Positions 50,576-63,300 of a stretch of 64,000 nt of DNA are shown here, piece by piece. The translations under genes and the position numbers were made by a program. A model generated the notes under the pieces. It was not told the DNA's origin and did not search any database. It was given only the letters and a program-made list of their open reading frames with translations. The stretch lies in the NCBI GenBank assembly GCA_013400975.1, contig WBMZ01008651.1:1-64000 (forward strand), read 5' to 3'. The first letter of the stretch is position 1, and every line of letters begins with the position of its first letter. The DNA comes from Atrichornis clamosus. Its lineage: Eukaryota > Chordata > Aves > Passeriformes > Menuridae.

Positions 50576-53500
50576 CCAGCCAGCCGCTCCCTTCCCCTTT
50601 ATCAGGCAGCAAACTGCCCACCTGCACTTTTTCCCCATATCCTTTCTCTGACAGCACAGTCCCTGCCCAGATGTGATGCGGGCAGACCAACATCAGCATA
50701 CATCAACCTGACCTCTAAACTTTGGGAAATCAAATTAAAATGGGCCTGAGAGATAAACCAGCCTCACAGGTTTACTTTTAAGCTCAACTCAAATGAATTA
50801 AAGAGGACATTTTGCAAAAGTCAACATTGCCTCCTGCTGCGGCATTCCAGCTCTGTTATTAAAACAAAAAAGAAACTCCTGGATTATGGGATGCCTTGGT
50901 AGCAGGTATGATCAATGGGTCAGAAGCATCTGTCAAACAGGCAGCCAGGTAAAGAGTGCCTTGAGTTCTCCGCAAAGGCTCCTGCAAAGGGCTGGGTGAG
51001 AGGATTTGCATCTGCTGAGCAAGGAAGAGTGCCTGGGGCTGTGCTCCTGAGACTCATCGGTCCCAGTGGTCGGGGTTGCTCAGGCTCCTGGGCAGCAGGG
51101 TTCCCCCACTCTGCTGGGAATGGGGCAGGAGCGCCAGGCGGAGGAGTCACGTTCACACCCTGGCTCCCTCCAAAACACTCACAAATGGTTTGGAGCAGGA
51201 TGCCAGAACCACCCATCATCATACTTCACTTTTTCCCTTTAGTCTTTGCCTTAATCCTTTAATGAATTAAGTGGAGCAATTAAGCAGGATTTTTATTTCT
51301 TTTTAAAGTGAACGCGCATGAAAATGGAGATGGGTATTTTTGCCATTTGAATGTTTAATATGGTAATTAATGCAAAGCCCCTCAGCTTTAGGGATTCTCC
51401 ACACCTCTCACCCAGCCCTTCTTCTGTTTATCTTTCTGGCAGATTGCCTCTCATATTTATTCTAACGAAGGTTGCCCCTTCCTCTTGCTCACGCTATGCC
51501 TGAACTGCACAAACCAGGGGGAGGAGGGAAGGATGGAATACTCGGAGCTGCTTCAGAGCAAAAGCCCCAGCCTAACATCAGTGGTGGAGAGCCCTGCCAT
51601 AGCAGAAAATGAAGAAACTCCTTTCTGGGGAAACTCAGAGGGTACCACCAGCAATAGCTGTTGTATTTACTATCCAGCAGTGCATCCAGTCTTCACCTCA
51701 AGCAGCTGAGTCAAGGTCTCAAGCCCAGCTCACTGGGGAAGGATCTGCTGGACAGGGTGATGAGGGAATTGCCTTCTTCAAGCCTGACAAAACAGAGGGT
51801 TTGGCTCTGCAAAGGAGGCTGGACAGGCTCACCTTCCAAGGCAGCTGTTCCATAGCCTGTACCTTCTGGCCCTGCCAAACCTTCCAGTCCTCAGGCCCTT
51901 CCTCCCTTCCTCTGCTCCCCCTCACCCATCTAATCCGTTTGGCTTAAAATATTTGTAAGTATGGCTGAACACCTCCATGCCTCAGTTTCCCCACCAGTGA
52001 AAAGGAGGTTCATAGATGCCCCTGCCTCCCTGGGAGGATGCAGGCGCTGGGAGATGACAAACCCGGGGGGATGCTGTGGGTCAGGTCAACACCTCGGGGG
52101 CCCTGCTGCTCCTGCTCTCAGCATAAGTTTTGTACCGAGAGGATTGTCAGCCCTACTGATATCCTTATCCCCCATCCCAGGAGCAATAGGAAGGAGCCTG
52201 GGACTGATACAGATGAGAGCAGCACAACTCCAAAGGTAAAGCTCTCGGACATTTCTCCAAATGCTTGGACAAAGTGCTTCAGGGACAGGCAAAGCCTTAC
52301 CTGTAGCTCCATGGGCTGTTACCAAAGGTGGCTCGCCTGAAAGCAGGCAGTGGGCCATCAGTGAATCCCAGACTGTCCTGACTGGGCTGGATGGTATCCA
52401 CCAGTATTAGGATTTGCTGTTTGGATTGGGGAAATGCCTTTGAAATCTGCATTTCTTTCATTTTTCACTTTATTTTTTTTAAATTTAGTTTTAACTTCTT
52501 CCTTTTTTCATCAAAACACATTTACTGACACAAAAAGGTTTTGGTAAATGTTTTCTGACTCAGTGAACTGCCCAAACAGATCTTCTACCTCCACAGGAAC
52601 TGGACCATCCTGTTTGTGGGTGCAACAGCCACCCCCAGCCGGGTGCTGAGGGCTGAGGAAAGCTGTTCCCATTGTGAAACCCTCCATGCCAGATGTGGGC
52701 AAGCCCTCCCTCACATCTGGAGAGCAGTCAGGCATTTTGATTTTCTCTCCCAGTTGTTTGTTGCCTTGTCCCAGAGCAGGACAAGCCTTGGAGATGAGGC
52801 TCTTGGCCTCTTCCTGCAGAGCAGTCCACCAGCTTTTTGCCTATAGGACCATGGTTTCGTAAACCCAGCAGGAAGACAATGACAATCCCTAAAAAGTAGC
52901 TTCACTGTTGGAAGAGAAGTTTGTCTCCTCTCCTTTGCTACCCTGTGAGAAATCAGTGGGAGTTTGGACAGCGGATTTGTTCAGTAGTACAAACTCACGG
53001 AGATTTGGGCTGCTGGTACTGTGTCCCTTGGTGGTCACTGCCCTTTCCAACACGCCTGAGACCCAACCCTTTTCCATCCCAAGGCACAGAGTGCTGCGGA
53101 GGCTGCAAAGCCTGCAGTGATCATGGCCAAACATAACAGTCAATAAAGCTGATGACCCTTGTTTGGTTGTCCAGTCAGCCAAAGGAAACACTTTTCCCCT
53201 TGGACTGCTGTACAAGATGCTTCAGAAATTAGGGAAATTGCTCCCATAACGTCCCTGGGAAATGGGAAATCTCAGGGACTCAGCCTCCATCAATATTTTG
53301 CAGTCTGAGACAATAGCAACATCTCCTGCTACACTGGTACAAGCCCAGACACTGTGCTCTGGCTTCCTGTAAACAAAAGCTGTTTAGCTCTAAATTCTTC
53401 TTTTGGCTCAGGCTCCCCTGGTTCAGTGAGGATGGTATCGAGATAATCATCACAAGGATTGTATTCCTGGTACAAGCCTCCCTTGCACAATGGCGCCTCT

Positions 53501-54829
53501 TTATTGCCTCTTTATCTGCCCTTGGAGCAAGGAACTTCCAGGTTGGTTTCTCTGCCAGGCAAGACATCAGGTCTCAGCACCCAGGCAAAGGAGAAGTAGA
53601 GAGCAAAGATCTGAGAGGAGAGCATGGAAGTCTGGGAGTGAGGGTTAACAGATTATCAGATAAACATTTAGGGGCTGCAATGCAAAGAAGAGAGTACAAT
53701 GGATCTGGGCTGGAGTAGCACAGAACTTCTTTCCCAAAGCAAAACAAAGCAGGAGAGGAGTGGTCTTTCATAGGGAAAAGAGTTAGTGGTCCAGGACTTT
53801 TCAGGCCAGACCAGAAAAAAACGCAAGTTACATTCCTGCTTGAAAATTAACCTCCAATTGAAAGAATTCCTGCTCGAGCTGGGCAAACCGGAGACATCTG
53901 AGTGAAGCAAGAGTGCGGCAGACCCTGCTCTGCCTGTGCCTGATCTCCCAGTGCCTGTGCAATCTCCAACACACAATCCAGTGCACTGGACTAAAAGTTA
54001 AACATCCAGTCCGAGCTGGTTGTGTGCCATCAGTGAGGGGAGAGAGTCATTTTCTGGGAACAGCTCACTCCCCCTGGACAGACACCTGAACTTACGGGGT
54101 TGTAATTTAACCTCTCGCCCTTGCTCTACCCTTTAGATAAATTCACTCACTGTCCTCTCTCCCCACTTCCTAGTAGAGACCCAACCAATTCCCATGTTGT
54201 CCCCTCCTCCATTCTTCACTGCCAAACCCATCAATCTCTTCCACAAACACCAAACTGAAGTTTGGTTTCTCAGCCAGGGTGGTGGAAAAACATGTCTGCA
54301 TTAACCCATCCATGACAGCCCCAGCTCCTTCCTCAGAAACTGGGCCAGGAGGAGGCACTTACTGGGTTCCTGGCTTGGCCAGAAGCCACCACACCTTGCA
54401 GTGCATGGTGGGGAGAAGGGGGTAGAGTGCAATAACTTCAGAAAGGCTTACGATGGCTTGGGATATTCCTGGTGGACAAAAGCACGACCCAGCAAAGTCC
54501 TGTGACAATGACCAGTTCCTTAACTAGTTACACCAGAAGGGTTTAAGGAATCTACGATCCAAGAGTCATCCTGGGAATGGCCAGCAACACCATCTCAGAA
54601 ACTGAGAGAGAAACCTCCTGCCAGACCTGGAAGTGGGAGGCAGTTCCCTGGGCATGCCGGCAAGGAATTCGCCTCATCCCCCACCACCCACTCAAGCCTG
54701 GTGGGCAGTTTGGTTTGAGATCATGTCCCCAGGCCTTGCAGGAACGTGGTGGCTCCTCTCCCCACGGTGTCCTGTGAGGGACCGCAGTCACACACCGCTC
54801 CGGATTCCGTGCCGGTGGCACAGCCAGCG

Positions 54830-54877
54830 ATGAGATCAGCCATCCATGAGATCAGCCATCCATGAGATCAGCCATCC
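54830..54877. repeat. Perfect 16-bp tandem repeat, three copies
   Basis: ATGAGATCAGCCATCC is repeated three times without mismatch. Positions 54830, 54846 and 54862 are the unit starts. Confidence 0.97.
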
Positions 54878-57800
54878 GGCACGCGGTGCAGGGCGAGCGC
54901 CTTGGGATGAGCTAATGCCTGCTCTGCACGGGCGGATGGAGGGGGAGGAGGAGACACGCTGACTCGCCAGCTCATCCCATGACGGGAGCCGTGGCACAGC
55001 CCACTGTCCTCCCAGGAAAACGCGCAGCTCCAGCCTCCCAGCGGGGCTCCACTCGGCACGGATGATGGAAGTGGGGCCATGGCACAGCTTGGTACTCTGC
55101 CGGTGGGTCTTCATTCCTTCCCCGCGACACCAAACCTTCTCCTGGGGTCTTGCACAGCATCTCGCCCCACCCCATCAGGGTCCCATCTGTCTGTAGAGCA
55201 ATGACATCCCCTCTGCGGGCTGGCATCCCAGCCTTCTGTTGCACTGAGCTTCTGACTCTGTCCTGGTGCCAGATGGCTTCCGAGACAGATGACTTCATCT
55301 CTTTTAAAGGGGCAAGGGATCTGTCAGCAGTGCCCTGTAGGAATCAGTGTGCATCATCCCTGGTGGGAAGCCAACAAGGAGAGCATGCCACAGCAGTAGT
55401 ATGATCCCACAAAGGGCCCAAAGAGACCTGGATTCCAGTCCAACACTGCCAACAACCTCGTGTATTTCACTCTTAGCCATCCATCGTGTATGATCTGTCC
55501 CACACAAAAGACTTGTGGGGTGGGGGACCCGACTCCAGCATGAGCTCAATGGTGATGCCCTCCTGTTGTCTAAGGGCAGGGACTATCCAGGCTTCAGCCT
55601 CACAAGCCAAAGACGTCTTAATAGAGACTGAATGCAGAGAACACAGGAGTGGTCTGCAATGCAGCAGCCATTATTCCCAAAATTAAGTATGATGGCTGAC
55701 CTGAGTCAAACTCACCCATCATCAGACTCTTGGACTTCAGGCCAGGACAATCTAGAGCTCAAAGGAAATCCCAGTTCAAATTTGTACTGAGTACAAAGGG
55801 TGAGTCTCAGAGGGAGAATCAGGTGTGCTCACAGAGACATCATTCAAGGTTTTTGATTACCACTCAGAGGGTCCACTGCAAAGGGAGAGATGGATCCACC
55901 CTTTGCTCCTTGGGAGATTCCAAGGACATGACAGATGCAACCCAGATGTCCCTTTCAAGACAGCACCCTCCTCGCTCCCTCACGGATTCTGCCTGTCTGG
56001 GAGCTGCAGGGTGGTTTGCAGCTCTATAGGAACGATCCTGAGTCCTTGAAGCAGCTTTACTGAGTGTCACCATCAGCACTGGTCAAGGAGAACGCAGTGC
56101 AGACAGCACAGGGAGCCGATCCCCGCACAGGACTGGGTCCTCCCCGCCCCCAGCACACGCTCCCGCTTGTTGGGGAAAGCGCTGCCACCATTCCAGGCCG
56201 ATCGTCGCCCCTTCCCCGGCAAGTCCCGGCCTGCTCCCTGCAGACGGACACACAGACACTGCAACACAGCAGCAGATGCTGGGGCTGAAGGGCCAGACAC
56301 ACGGATGGGCTCTATTTCCTGCAAAGGGGAAACAAAAGTTGTTTGTCCCCAGGGGAGGTAGCTCACAGATCCCAGCACATCTCTGAGCACATATTTGCTG
56401 TAGATCTGGAGCGGGACTGGTATATCAAGTCAGGCACGGTGGGAGAGCAATGGGAGTAGGGATCACTCAGGAAGTGCCCACCAGGAATGTGAGTGCACAT
56501 CCTCACCAACACAGCTGCAGCATTCCAGTTCCTAGCTCATCCAAAGGCCACCAGACCCTCAGGAGGGATGATCAAGGGGGTCACATCATCATGTCTGTTT
56601 CTGAGGGCAGGAGGGTGTGGAGAAACAATCCAGTGCCACATCTCAACACCACTGCCCTGCCCGCCAGGTCCATGGAGGCAACACTCCAGTGGGGCCAGTT
56701 ACAAGGGTTGGCCAGGAAAAGCACATGTTTAAGAGGATGAGCTGGAAGATGGGCCTGCAGGCATGTGTTCAGGAGACAGGCAGGTCTGGTCCCCAGGGCA
56801 GTGAGCAGGCATGGCCATTGGCAGGGAGGCCCCTGTAAGTGTTTCTTGTTGGTCCAGAGAGGCCCGTGATGATTCCCCTAGCCCAGCCTGAACATGCTGC
56901 TTCACTGCAAAACTCTGCATGCAGGAAACCCACAGCAGAACATCTTGGCTTTATCACACAGAGATCTTGGGTGGAACCAGGAAATGAAATCTCTCCCCGT
57001 GATTAGGGAGAAAGAAGCACCCTTGCCAGCCAAGTGATGGAGCTCTGACATTCCCCATACCCTGGAAAAGGTCCCACTGCTTCTGACAGGGTGAGATCCC
57101 AACAGGGGGGCATGATGGCATGAAATGTTGACAGCAGCTTACAGAGCTTTGTTGGCTTGTTTGACTGACTGTCTGAGCGGTGTGAAGGAGGACTCAGGGC
57201 AAAGCCAGGCATCACGCACAGCTCCAACATCTTTCTTCCCCCTTGGCACGGTTCCCCCAGCCAGACCTATCCTCCCTGCTTGCAACCACAGGTAGTTCTG
57301 CAGCCCATCCCTTTCTGCAGGAGCAGGAGTTGCTCCTTGGGATAAATACATTTTTTCCCAACCCAGCCTGACTTCTGGTTGAGCAGGAGAGCTGAGGAGG
57401 CAGAGCCAGGAAGTTTTCACCAGACCCAGGCTCTCACCCACCACTGATACAGAATTAACAGCTGGACCTCAGGAAAAGTTCTCCTGTGCTTCTTGTACTT
57501 CTGGGATCGCTGGGATAGTAACCAATCCAAATGTGCTCTAAGAGACCACATTTGTCTTTGTATGGAAGGCAGGAGTTCATCTTAGTATCCTAGCTAACTA
57601 TGAGAATTTTAGGGTCTCCACAGACAGACTGATGGTCACCCCAATGCCATGATCTGGCAATATTTCTCACTAAACCATCTGGTACATTTGGAAAAGCAGT
57701 GGGATTTTGGACAATCAAGACCTCTTTCAGTCATGCACCCCAAGTTCTGCTGCTCCATAGCCAAGGAGCAAAGTTTTCTCTGAGAGCCAAGTCCCCTGCA

Positions 57801-60241
57801 GCCAACAAGAGCAGTACCATGCTCTGCCAGCTCTGTGGAAAGGAACACCCAGTGCCACCAATCTGCTGGCAACAAGGTGGAGTTGTCAGTGGCTTTTGCA
57901 CTCACAGGGTATCGTACATATTCTGTAGGGGAATTAGGTAATGACCAGCTTACACCCAACATTTCTGCAGGTCTGCCTGATACACGGCTCTTCCATGAGC
58001 AACAGCTTCCCCACACAGCATTTCATCAGCAAAGCACAGAGAAGAAAAGGGACTGAAAGAGGGCCCCTGTCACCACCTGGGAGAGCAAGGAGACAGTGCA
58101 GACAGGAGAGCTGGCTTGTGGGTGGCATGATACTCTCTTGCCTTGCTGAGATCAGCACTGCTGGCCTTGCCAGCTGAGGGTTCACACCTTGCTACACTAG
58201 AGGAGACCAAGTCCCCAAGTGTCTCCAGGGTTCCCCTCTGTTCCAGATGCAGGCAAAAGGAACAAGGTCAGTGGTGAAAGCTCCAAAGACAGGGAGATGC
58301 TGGTTCTTGCAGTAATCAGCTGATGCCCTGAAGCCAGAGGTTTGCTCACTTGCACCTTGGTATGTCTAAATATAATACAAGTATTGTTCTGAGCCCTGCG
58401 TCAGCCCCACTGAAATCCAGCCACCAATACCTGATTTTCTCGCCTTCCTCAGCTGCAGGACATGCAGCTGCATGAAGGGACTTTTCCTTTCATTCCTCCA
58501 AATGCCCTCCCATCGCCATCACTGACTGATCACCTGGCCTCCTCTCACGGGATGTTTTAAAGAGGAGCTAATTTGCAATTTCAAGGTACTAATACTTCTA
58601 CTATCACTTTTATAATCCTCAAGACTTCACTACAAGTCCCTCTACAAGTCTTCTGAATAAACCCGCTGGAGAAATGGACAAGCTGTACATATAAATGTAA
58701 CTGGATTTTTGTATTCTTCCCATTCAGTTCAAACTGTTTCTGAAAGGCCATGATGGGCTTGAAATCAGTCATTTGCTCAGGGGAGTTAAGATGCTGTGAG
58801 CAGAGCACCCAACATGAACATTTGTAGTACAAGACCCAGCAGAGATTTCCCAACCCAGCGCTGCCCTGTGGTGACCCCAGGGAGTTTGTTCAGTCTCACT
58901 AGGCTGTGCACATTTCCTCTGTCATTCCTGGTACAAACTGTTCCCTAGATTTAATCTAAATTCCTGACCAATTTTGGTTCCATCAAAACTGCATTTTCTG
59001 GTGAATTTACCAAACTGCTCTCATTCACTTCCACCAGCAACTCCAAATAGTCCAATATATCACAGGTCAATTTCTTCACATTTTTTTGGATTTGCACCAT
59101 GAAATCACATGGATTTTCCCATGGATTGGCATCATGTGATTTAAATTCACAGCATCTAGTTTGAGATGAGTTCCAGTTGAGGCTGTACATGTGGCCAAAG
59201 GATCCATAACCTGCTGACCTGGGGGACTTGCTGATGACTAGTAAGGTGCAAGTTTGCACCAGCCACTTCTCCTCAAACAAGATTTTAATGGGCTCTCTCT
59301 CTTCCACCCATTCCTGTGCTCAGTGTCATCATTGTCCCTTACGTGGAGCCTCACAAGATGCAGATAGGCACCTATTCAGAGAGTCAGAAGTTAAAATTGT
59401 CCAGTTTCCATATTCTTTGCTTGGTTTTGTTTTCCTCAAACCATGCAGAAAGCTTTCTGGTAATTTCCTCTGCAAATATGCACCAGAGAGGGAGGAAACT
59501 TCATCTAAACCTGAACATTCATTTCCCACATTGAGACCTACCCCTGTATCTGTTCAAATCTCATTGCAATCTGAAGGGGGAACGTTAGTGTTTATTGGGG
59601 TTTGGGGTGGAAAGGAGGAGGGGAAAGAGATTGGGACAAAGAGGACTAAAGGACCCTCATCAGGAACACCCACCAGAGTCTGTGTCCCTTCACCTTAGCC
59701 CAGCCCTGAACAACACCCCCAGAGTCAGGATGTTCTTTCTGCATCAAGAAAAATCCCCCCAAGCTCCCGTTTGATGTTTGGTCTTCCTATGCTGCCATCT
59801 CTCCTTGCTGCCTCCCTTTCTTTCCTCTGCCTCCTGCCTTTCCAGGACAGGACCACCTTTTCATCCTCTCTCTGCCTGTGCAGCACCGAGCACCCTGGGG
59901 CTTATTGGCGGCAGCCGAGGTTTCTGGGGGCTCCCCCACCACAAACAACAACAACCACCTTCAAAGTGCCTCTCGCATGCAGCTGCTCCGAGGGCAGATT
60001 CAGGTTTCCCCCACCCCCTTCTCCCCATCCCTCCTTGCAACACCCACCTGGCAGATAGTTAAAAACAATCTTTGAGCTTTTCAGGTGTGTTGGAGGGATT
60101 TACCTGACATAGCCCACTATCACCACCCATTCCTCCTCCCCCCTTGCAGTTGAGGTTCTGGATTTCATGGCAATACTAGTTTAATCTAACAGTAAAAAAG
60201 CTCTGCAATTATTTGGCTCTAAGGCTTGGGTCCTTGCCCAG

Positions 60242-60289
60242 CTCTCTCTCTCTCTCACACACTCACACACATACACACACACACACACA
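60242..60289. repeat. (CT)n(CA)n compound microsatellite
   Basis: A CT run merges into a CA run with two interruptions, directly upstream of the CpG-rich candidate promoter. Confidence 0.95.
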
Positions 60290-60299
60290 ACTTCATTTC

Positions 60300-60600
60300 T
60301 CCAGCGAGGGAGCGGGCGATGCTTCTCCTCCTCCTCCTCCAGCCCGTCACGGAAGGGCTGGCGCTCCAGCGAGCGAGTTCCACCCCTCGCAACTTTCTCC
60401 CTCGCTGCTCCCAACTGGTGCTGTAGGAGTTTCAGCCGGCAAAACCCCTTCTCGCAGGAATTTCTCGGAGCCCTCTCCCCTGATCTGTAAGCACCATGGA
60501 CCCCCGGCAGCCAGCGAGGTGCTGCTGCGGGAGAGGATTTTCAGCGGCGGGAGCAGAGAGGCAGTGAACTCCAGGAGAGGTCTCTCTCCTGTTGCAACAG
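60300..60600 (+). promoter_or_regulatory. CpG-rich candidate promoter and first exon of an unidentified downstream gene
   Basis: About 300 bp enriched in CpG (GCGAGGGAGCGGGCGATG, GCGCTCCAGCGAGCGAG) follow a compound microsatellite and end in a strong donor, CAACAG followed by GTAAGG at 60601. An ATG in excellent Kozak context (GCACCATGG) at 60496 opens only 23 codons and stops at 60565-60567, before the donor. If transcribed, this would be an untranslated first exon with an upstream ORF. By mammalian gene order the next gene on this strand would be FAT2. That assignment is inference from synteny, not from the sequence of the exon. Confidence 0.4.
60496..60567 (+). other. Candidate upstream ORF (23 codons)
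   Basis: It begins MDPRQPARCCCGRG with a near-perfect Kozak start and ends in TGA within the candidate first exon. It has no recognisable protein similarity. It matters only if the surrounding segment is transcribed. Confidence 0.25.
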
Positions 60601-62860
60601 GTAAGGCACGCTGCTCGCCGGTGCGGGGAGTTGAAATCACTCAGGGAGCAGTCTGTACAGCATGCATGGAGGAAGGCATGGAGGATGCAGAGATTTAGTA
60701 ATGAAACTGCTTTTGCATTTGAGTAACTTTTGCTGGAAGCAGCCTTATTCAACAGAGAGAGCTTTGGGATGCAGAGCGAGAGCCCTTCATCTCTTCCTCC
60801 GTTCTGGCAGCCCTAGCTTGGGGTTGTGGAAGGAGACAGGAAAAGCTTAATCCGTGTTTGCATCTGGTCTTAGCTGGGAAGCTTCAGCAGGCTGCAGCCA
60901 GTGCAGGCAGGTGAGCTCCAGGTATCAAAGGCGAAAGCGACACTGCAGAACAAGGCAGGTGAGGAGGGACTGAACAGAGAATCCAGGTGTCTGAATGGGA
61001 CAGGATTTCTGCAGGCAGCAAATGGATGAGCCGGGGCAGGAGCAGTGATGGCGTCTGGCTGTAGGCTCAGCTGTTGGCCACGTACAACCTCACTAACCAG
61101 GGTGAGGTGGTACCATGCCAAACCCTGTCCCCACATTCTCCACTAAGACGCTTCCACTGTCACCTTGAACTGGGCAGTGCCTTAGGATCCCTGAGTGTAG
61201 TCACAGAGCTGGTTTTTCCCAGCCCAGCTTCCCATACACCAGGTAAGAGCTCCTTACCTCCCTTGTGCCTCTCCAGGACAGGCAGCAGAGCCCCGGAGCT
61301 GAAGCCAGAGCCACCGTTTGTATCTCTGCACCTTTGTTCACTACGAGGTGCCTTATGACAAAATCAAATGAAATCCCAGGGCAAGCCCAGTCCCAGTTCA
61401 GGGCATGCAGGAATTATTTCCTATGTACATGTGCAGCACTGATAAAAAAGGTGAAAATACGAGGAGGGAGGCCTGGGCACTTGGAGCCAACGGCGCCCTT
61501 CCAAACTGCAGTTATCAGCTAATCAGCCTCCCGGGGAATTAAAGGCAGACTCGGTGGAGCACGGCACTCCAGAGGGGCAAAGATCAGCTGTCACGCGACC
61601 AGGGGTTGCTTCAGAGAAAACCCTTAAAAAAGGCTGTTGCTCCTTTGCTTTTGTGGCTGCAAAGGGCTGAGAGTTTCCAGGAAACTCGGGCAGTGTGGTG
61701 GCATGAGCTGGGCAGGCTCTGCTGGGCAGGCAAGGCTGTAGCCAGCAGGCACTATCCAGGGTGCCCTGGATCCAGGCAGGAGGACGTGGAATGCTCTGTT
61801 TCCTCTATTCCGGCACTCAGAGAGGCAAAGAGCAGGCAGGGGATGAGTAGGAAGCTGCCATGGCTCTCCAGGCTGTCAGCTGGAGAGACCTGGGAGGTTA
61901 TTGGAGCCTTGGGACAGAAGGCAAACAGTCTGCATAGGGCTCCTGGGGAAGGCTGGGCCGTCCCGGTATTTGGGTCAGCAAAGTTATCGGGCCTGGTATT
62001 GTGTACCTTTATCATCTCCCAATAGGCAATGCACCTCACCTTATCAGGAATGGTTCAGGGACATCTGCCTGTCCGATAATGGGTTGGGGTTCATGCGGGT
62101 CTGAGCTCTAACCCAGTCAGGGGGTTTGGTCTCTGCTTCTCCCCATCTGCCTGTTGTGCTCTATTGTGCTCCATAATGCTCCAAAAATGAACCCAGCCGT
62201 CCTGCCTGTGGAGGGGAGAGGGCAGCAGGATCTGCTCCTCTCCCGAGCCTTTCCCTCAGCTACAGCTCCATGGATGCATTTCAAATCCTAATGTTCTCAA
62301 ACCAGTGCATCTCCCAACCCTCCAAACAAACAAGCAGCGTTCATGTACAGAGGGAGAGTTCAAAGGAGCCATAACACCTGGAATCAAACATCTGCTAAGA
62401 AACTAATGCATTTTGCATCCTGCACTGCTGCCAACTGCTCCAAGGCAAGTCCTACAGGATTGTTCCAGCTACCTCCATGCTACAGAAATGGCATTCCCTG
62501 CTCCTTGCACCTCGCTTTGTTTTGTGCCACGTGTGGAGCATGCAAGTGCAGCTGCACCTCGAGCAGTTAGTGGGCTTCCTTCTGTATCATGGACTAACAT
62601 AAGAAGATTAAATACCCCTCAGCCCTTTTTATTTTTTAAACTGCGTTGGCAATATGGATGCTGCATTGTCTATTAACAAGCTGATTTGCTGAGCAAGCGG
62701 TCTTTTCTCTTACCACGCTTTTTCCTTGGCAATGAGGCAGGTACTGGTTTATTAGCAAAGAAACTTTTCTTCCCTAATTCTTGGAAGCAGGAGCTCCGGG
62801 GAGGGGCAAGCTGCAAGGGCTGCTAGGAAGGTTTGTAGCTCAGAAATGAACAAGCGACAG
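60601..62860. other. Sequence after the candidate donor; no exon recognised
   Basis: It would be the first intron of the candidate downstream gene. I see no repeat, RNA or coding exon in it. An AT-rich island at about 62.58-62.76 kb could be a conserved non-coding element. Confidence 0.5.
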
Positions 62861-62869
62861 GGTTGAAAC

Positions 62870-63020
62870 AGACCAAAGGAAATAATTTTGCTTTCTATAC
62901 AGAGGGCATAATTAAATTTTGGAACAAACTGCCACAGAATATTGCAGAGGCCAAAAGTGTATTTGGCTTCAAACAAGGTTTTGATCCATTTGGGATGGTT
63001 AGCTCCTGTGGAGGATTTTT
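62870..63020 (+). mobile_element. Ancient CR1/L3-like LINE fragment (C-terminal end of ORF2)
   Basis: Conceptual translation contains IIKFWNKLPQNIAEAKSV followed by FGFKQGFD. This matches the C-terminal signature of CR1-clade ORF2 proteins: a small hydrophobic segment, W-N-x-L-P, E-A-x-S, then F-K-x-x-L/F-D. The copy is diverged and lacks the reverse transcriptase core. Sequence up to about 63300, including a GGCTAGGTTG word, could be its 3' UTR remnant. Confidence 0.65.
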
Positions 63021-63300
63021 AATGTATCAGCCCAAGAACAACCACGTACTTGCACTGATGCTGAAAAGAGGGAGAAGGAGCAGGTCACATGTGCCTTGTT
63101 TCTTGTATTTCCCCCACTAAGCAATCAAAATTGGCCGTTCTGGGAGAGAGAATAGAGAGAGATAGCAAGGCAGAGCTATTCTGATGCTCTTGCATTGTGG
63201 GACTATTTTTGACTGGCTAGGTTGTACCTTGGATAGATGCTGTGACTCAGGCAGCCTGGGAGACACTGGTTGTGCCATGAATAGATATTCCATATGGCTC

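Larger units (their letters stand above)
33715..60230. other. Gene-poor intergenic region
   Basis: 26.5 kb with no supported coding exon. It contains a CT-rich stretch (39470-39850), AT-rich islands without recognised repeats (about 40.19-40.70, 44.39-44.65, 50.70-50.90, 51.20-51.40 and 58.56-59.55 kb), a poly(A) tract at 47640, and tandem repeats at 49719, 50537 and 54830. The longest open frame (45504-46292, minus) is GC-driven and shows no domain. A first coding exon of FAT2, which would be a multi-kilobase open frame, is absent. Confidence 0.55.
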
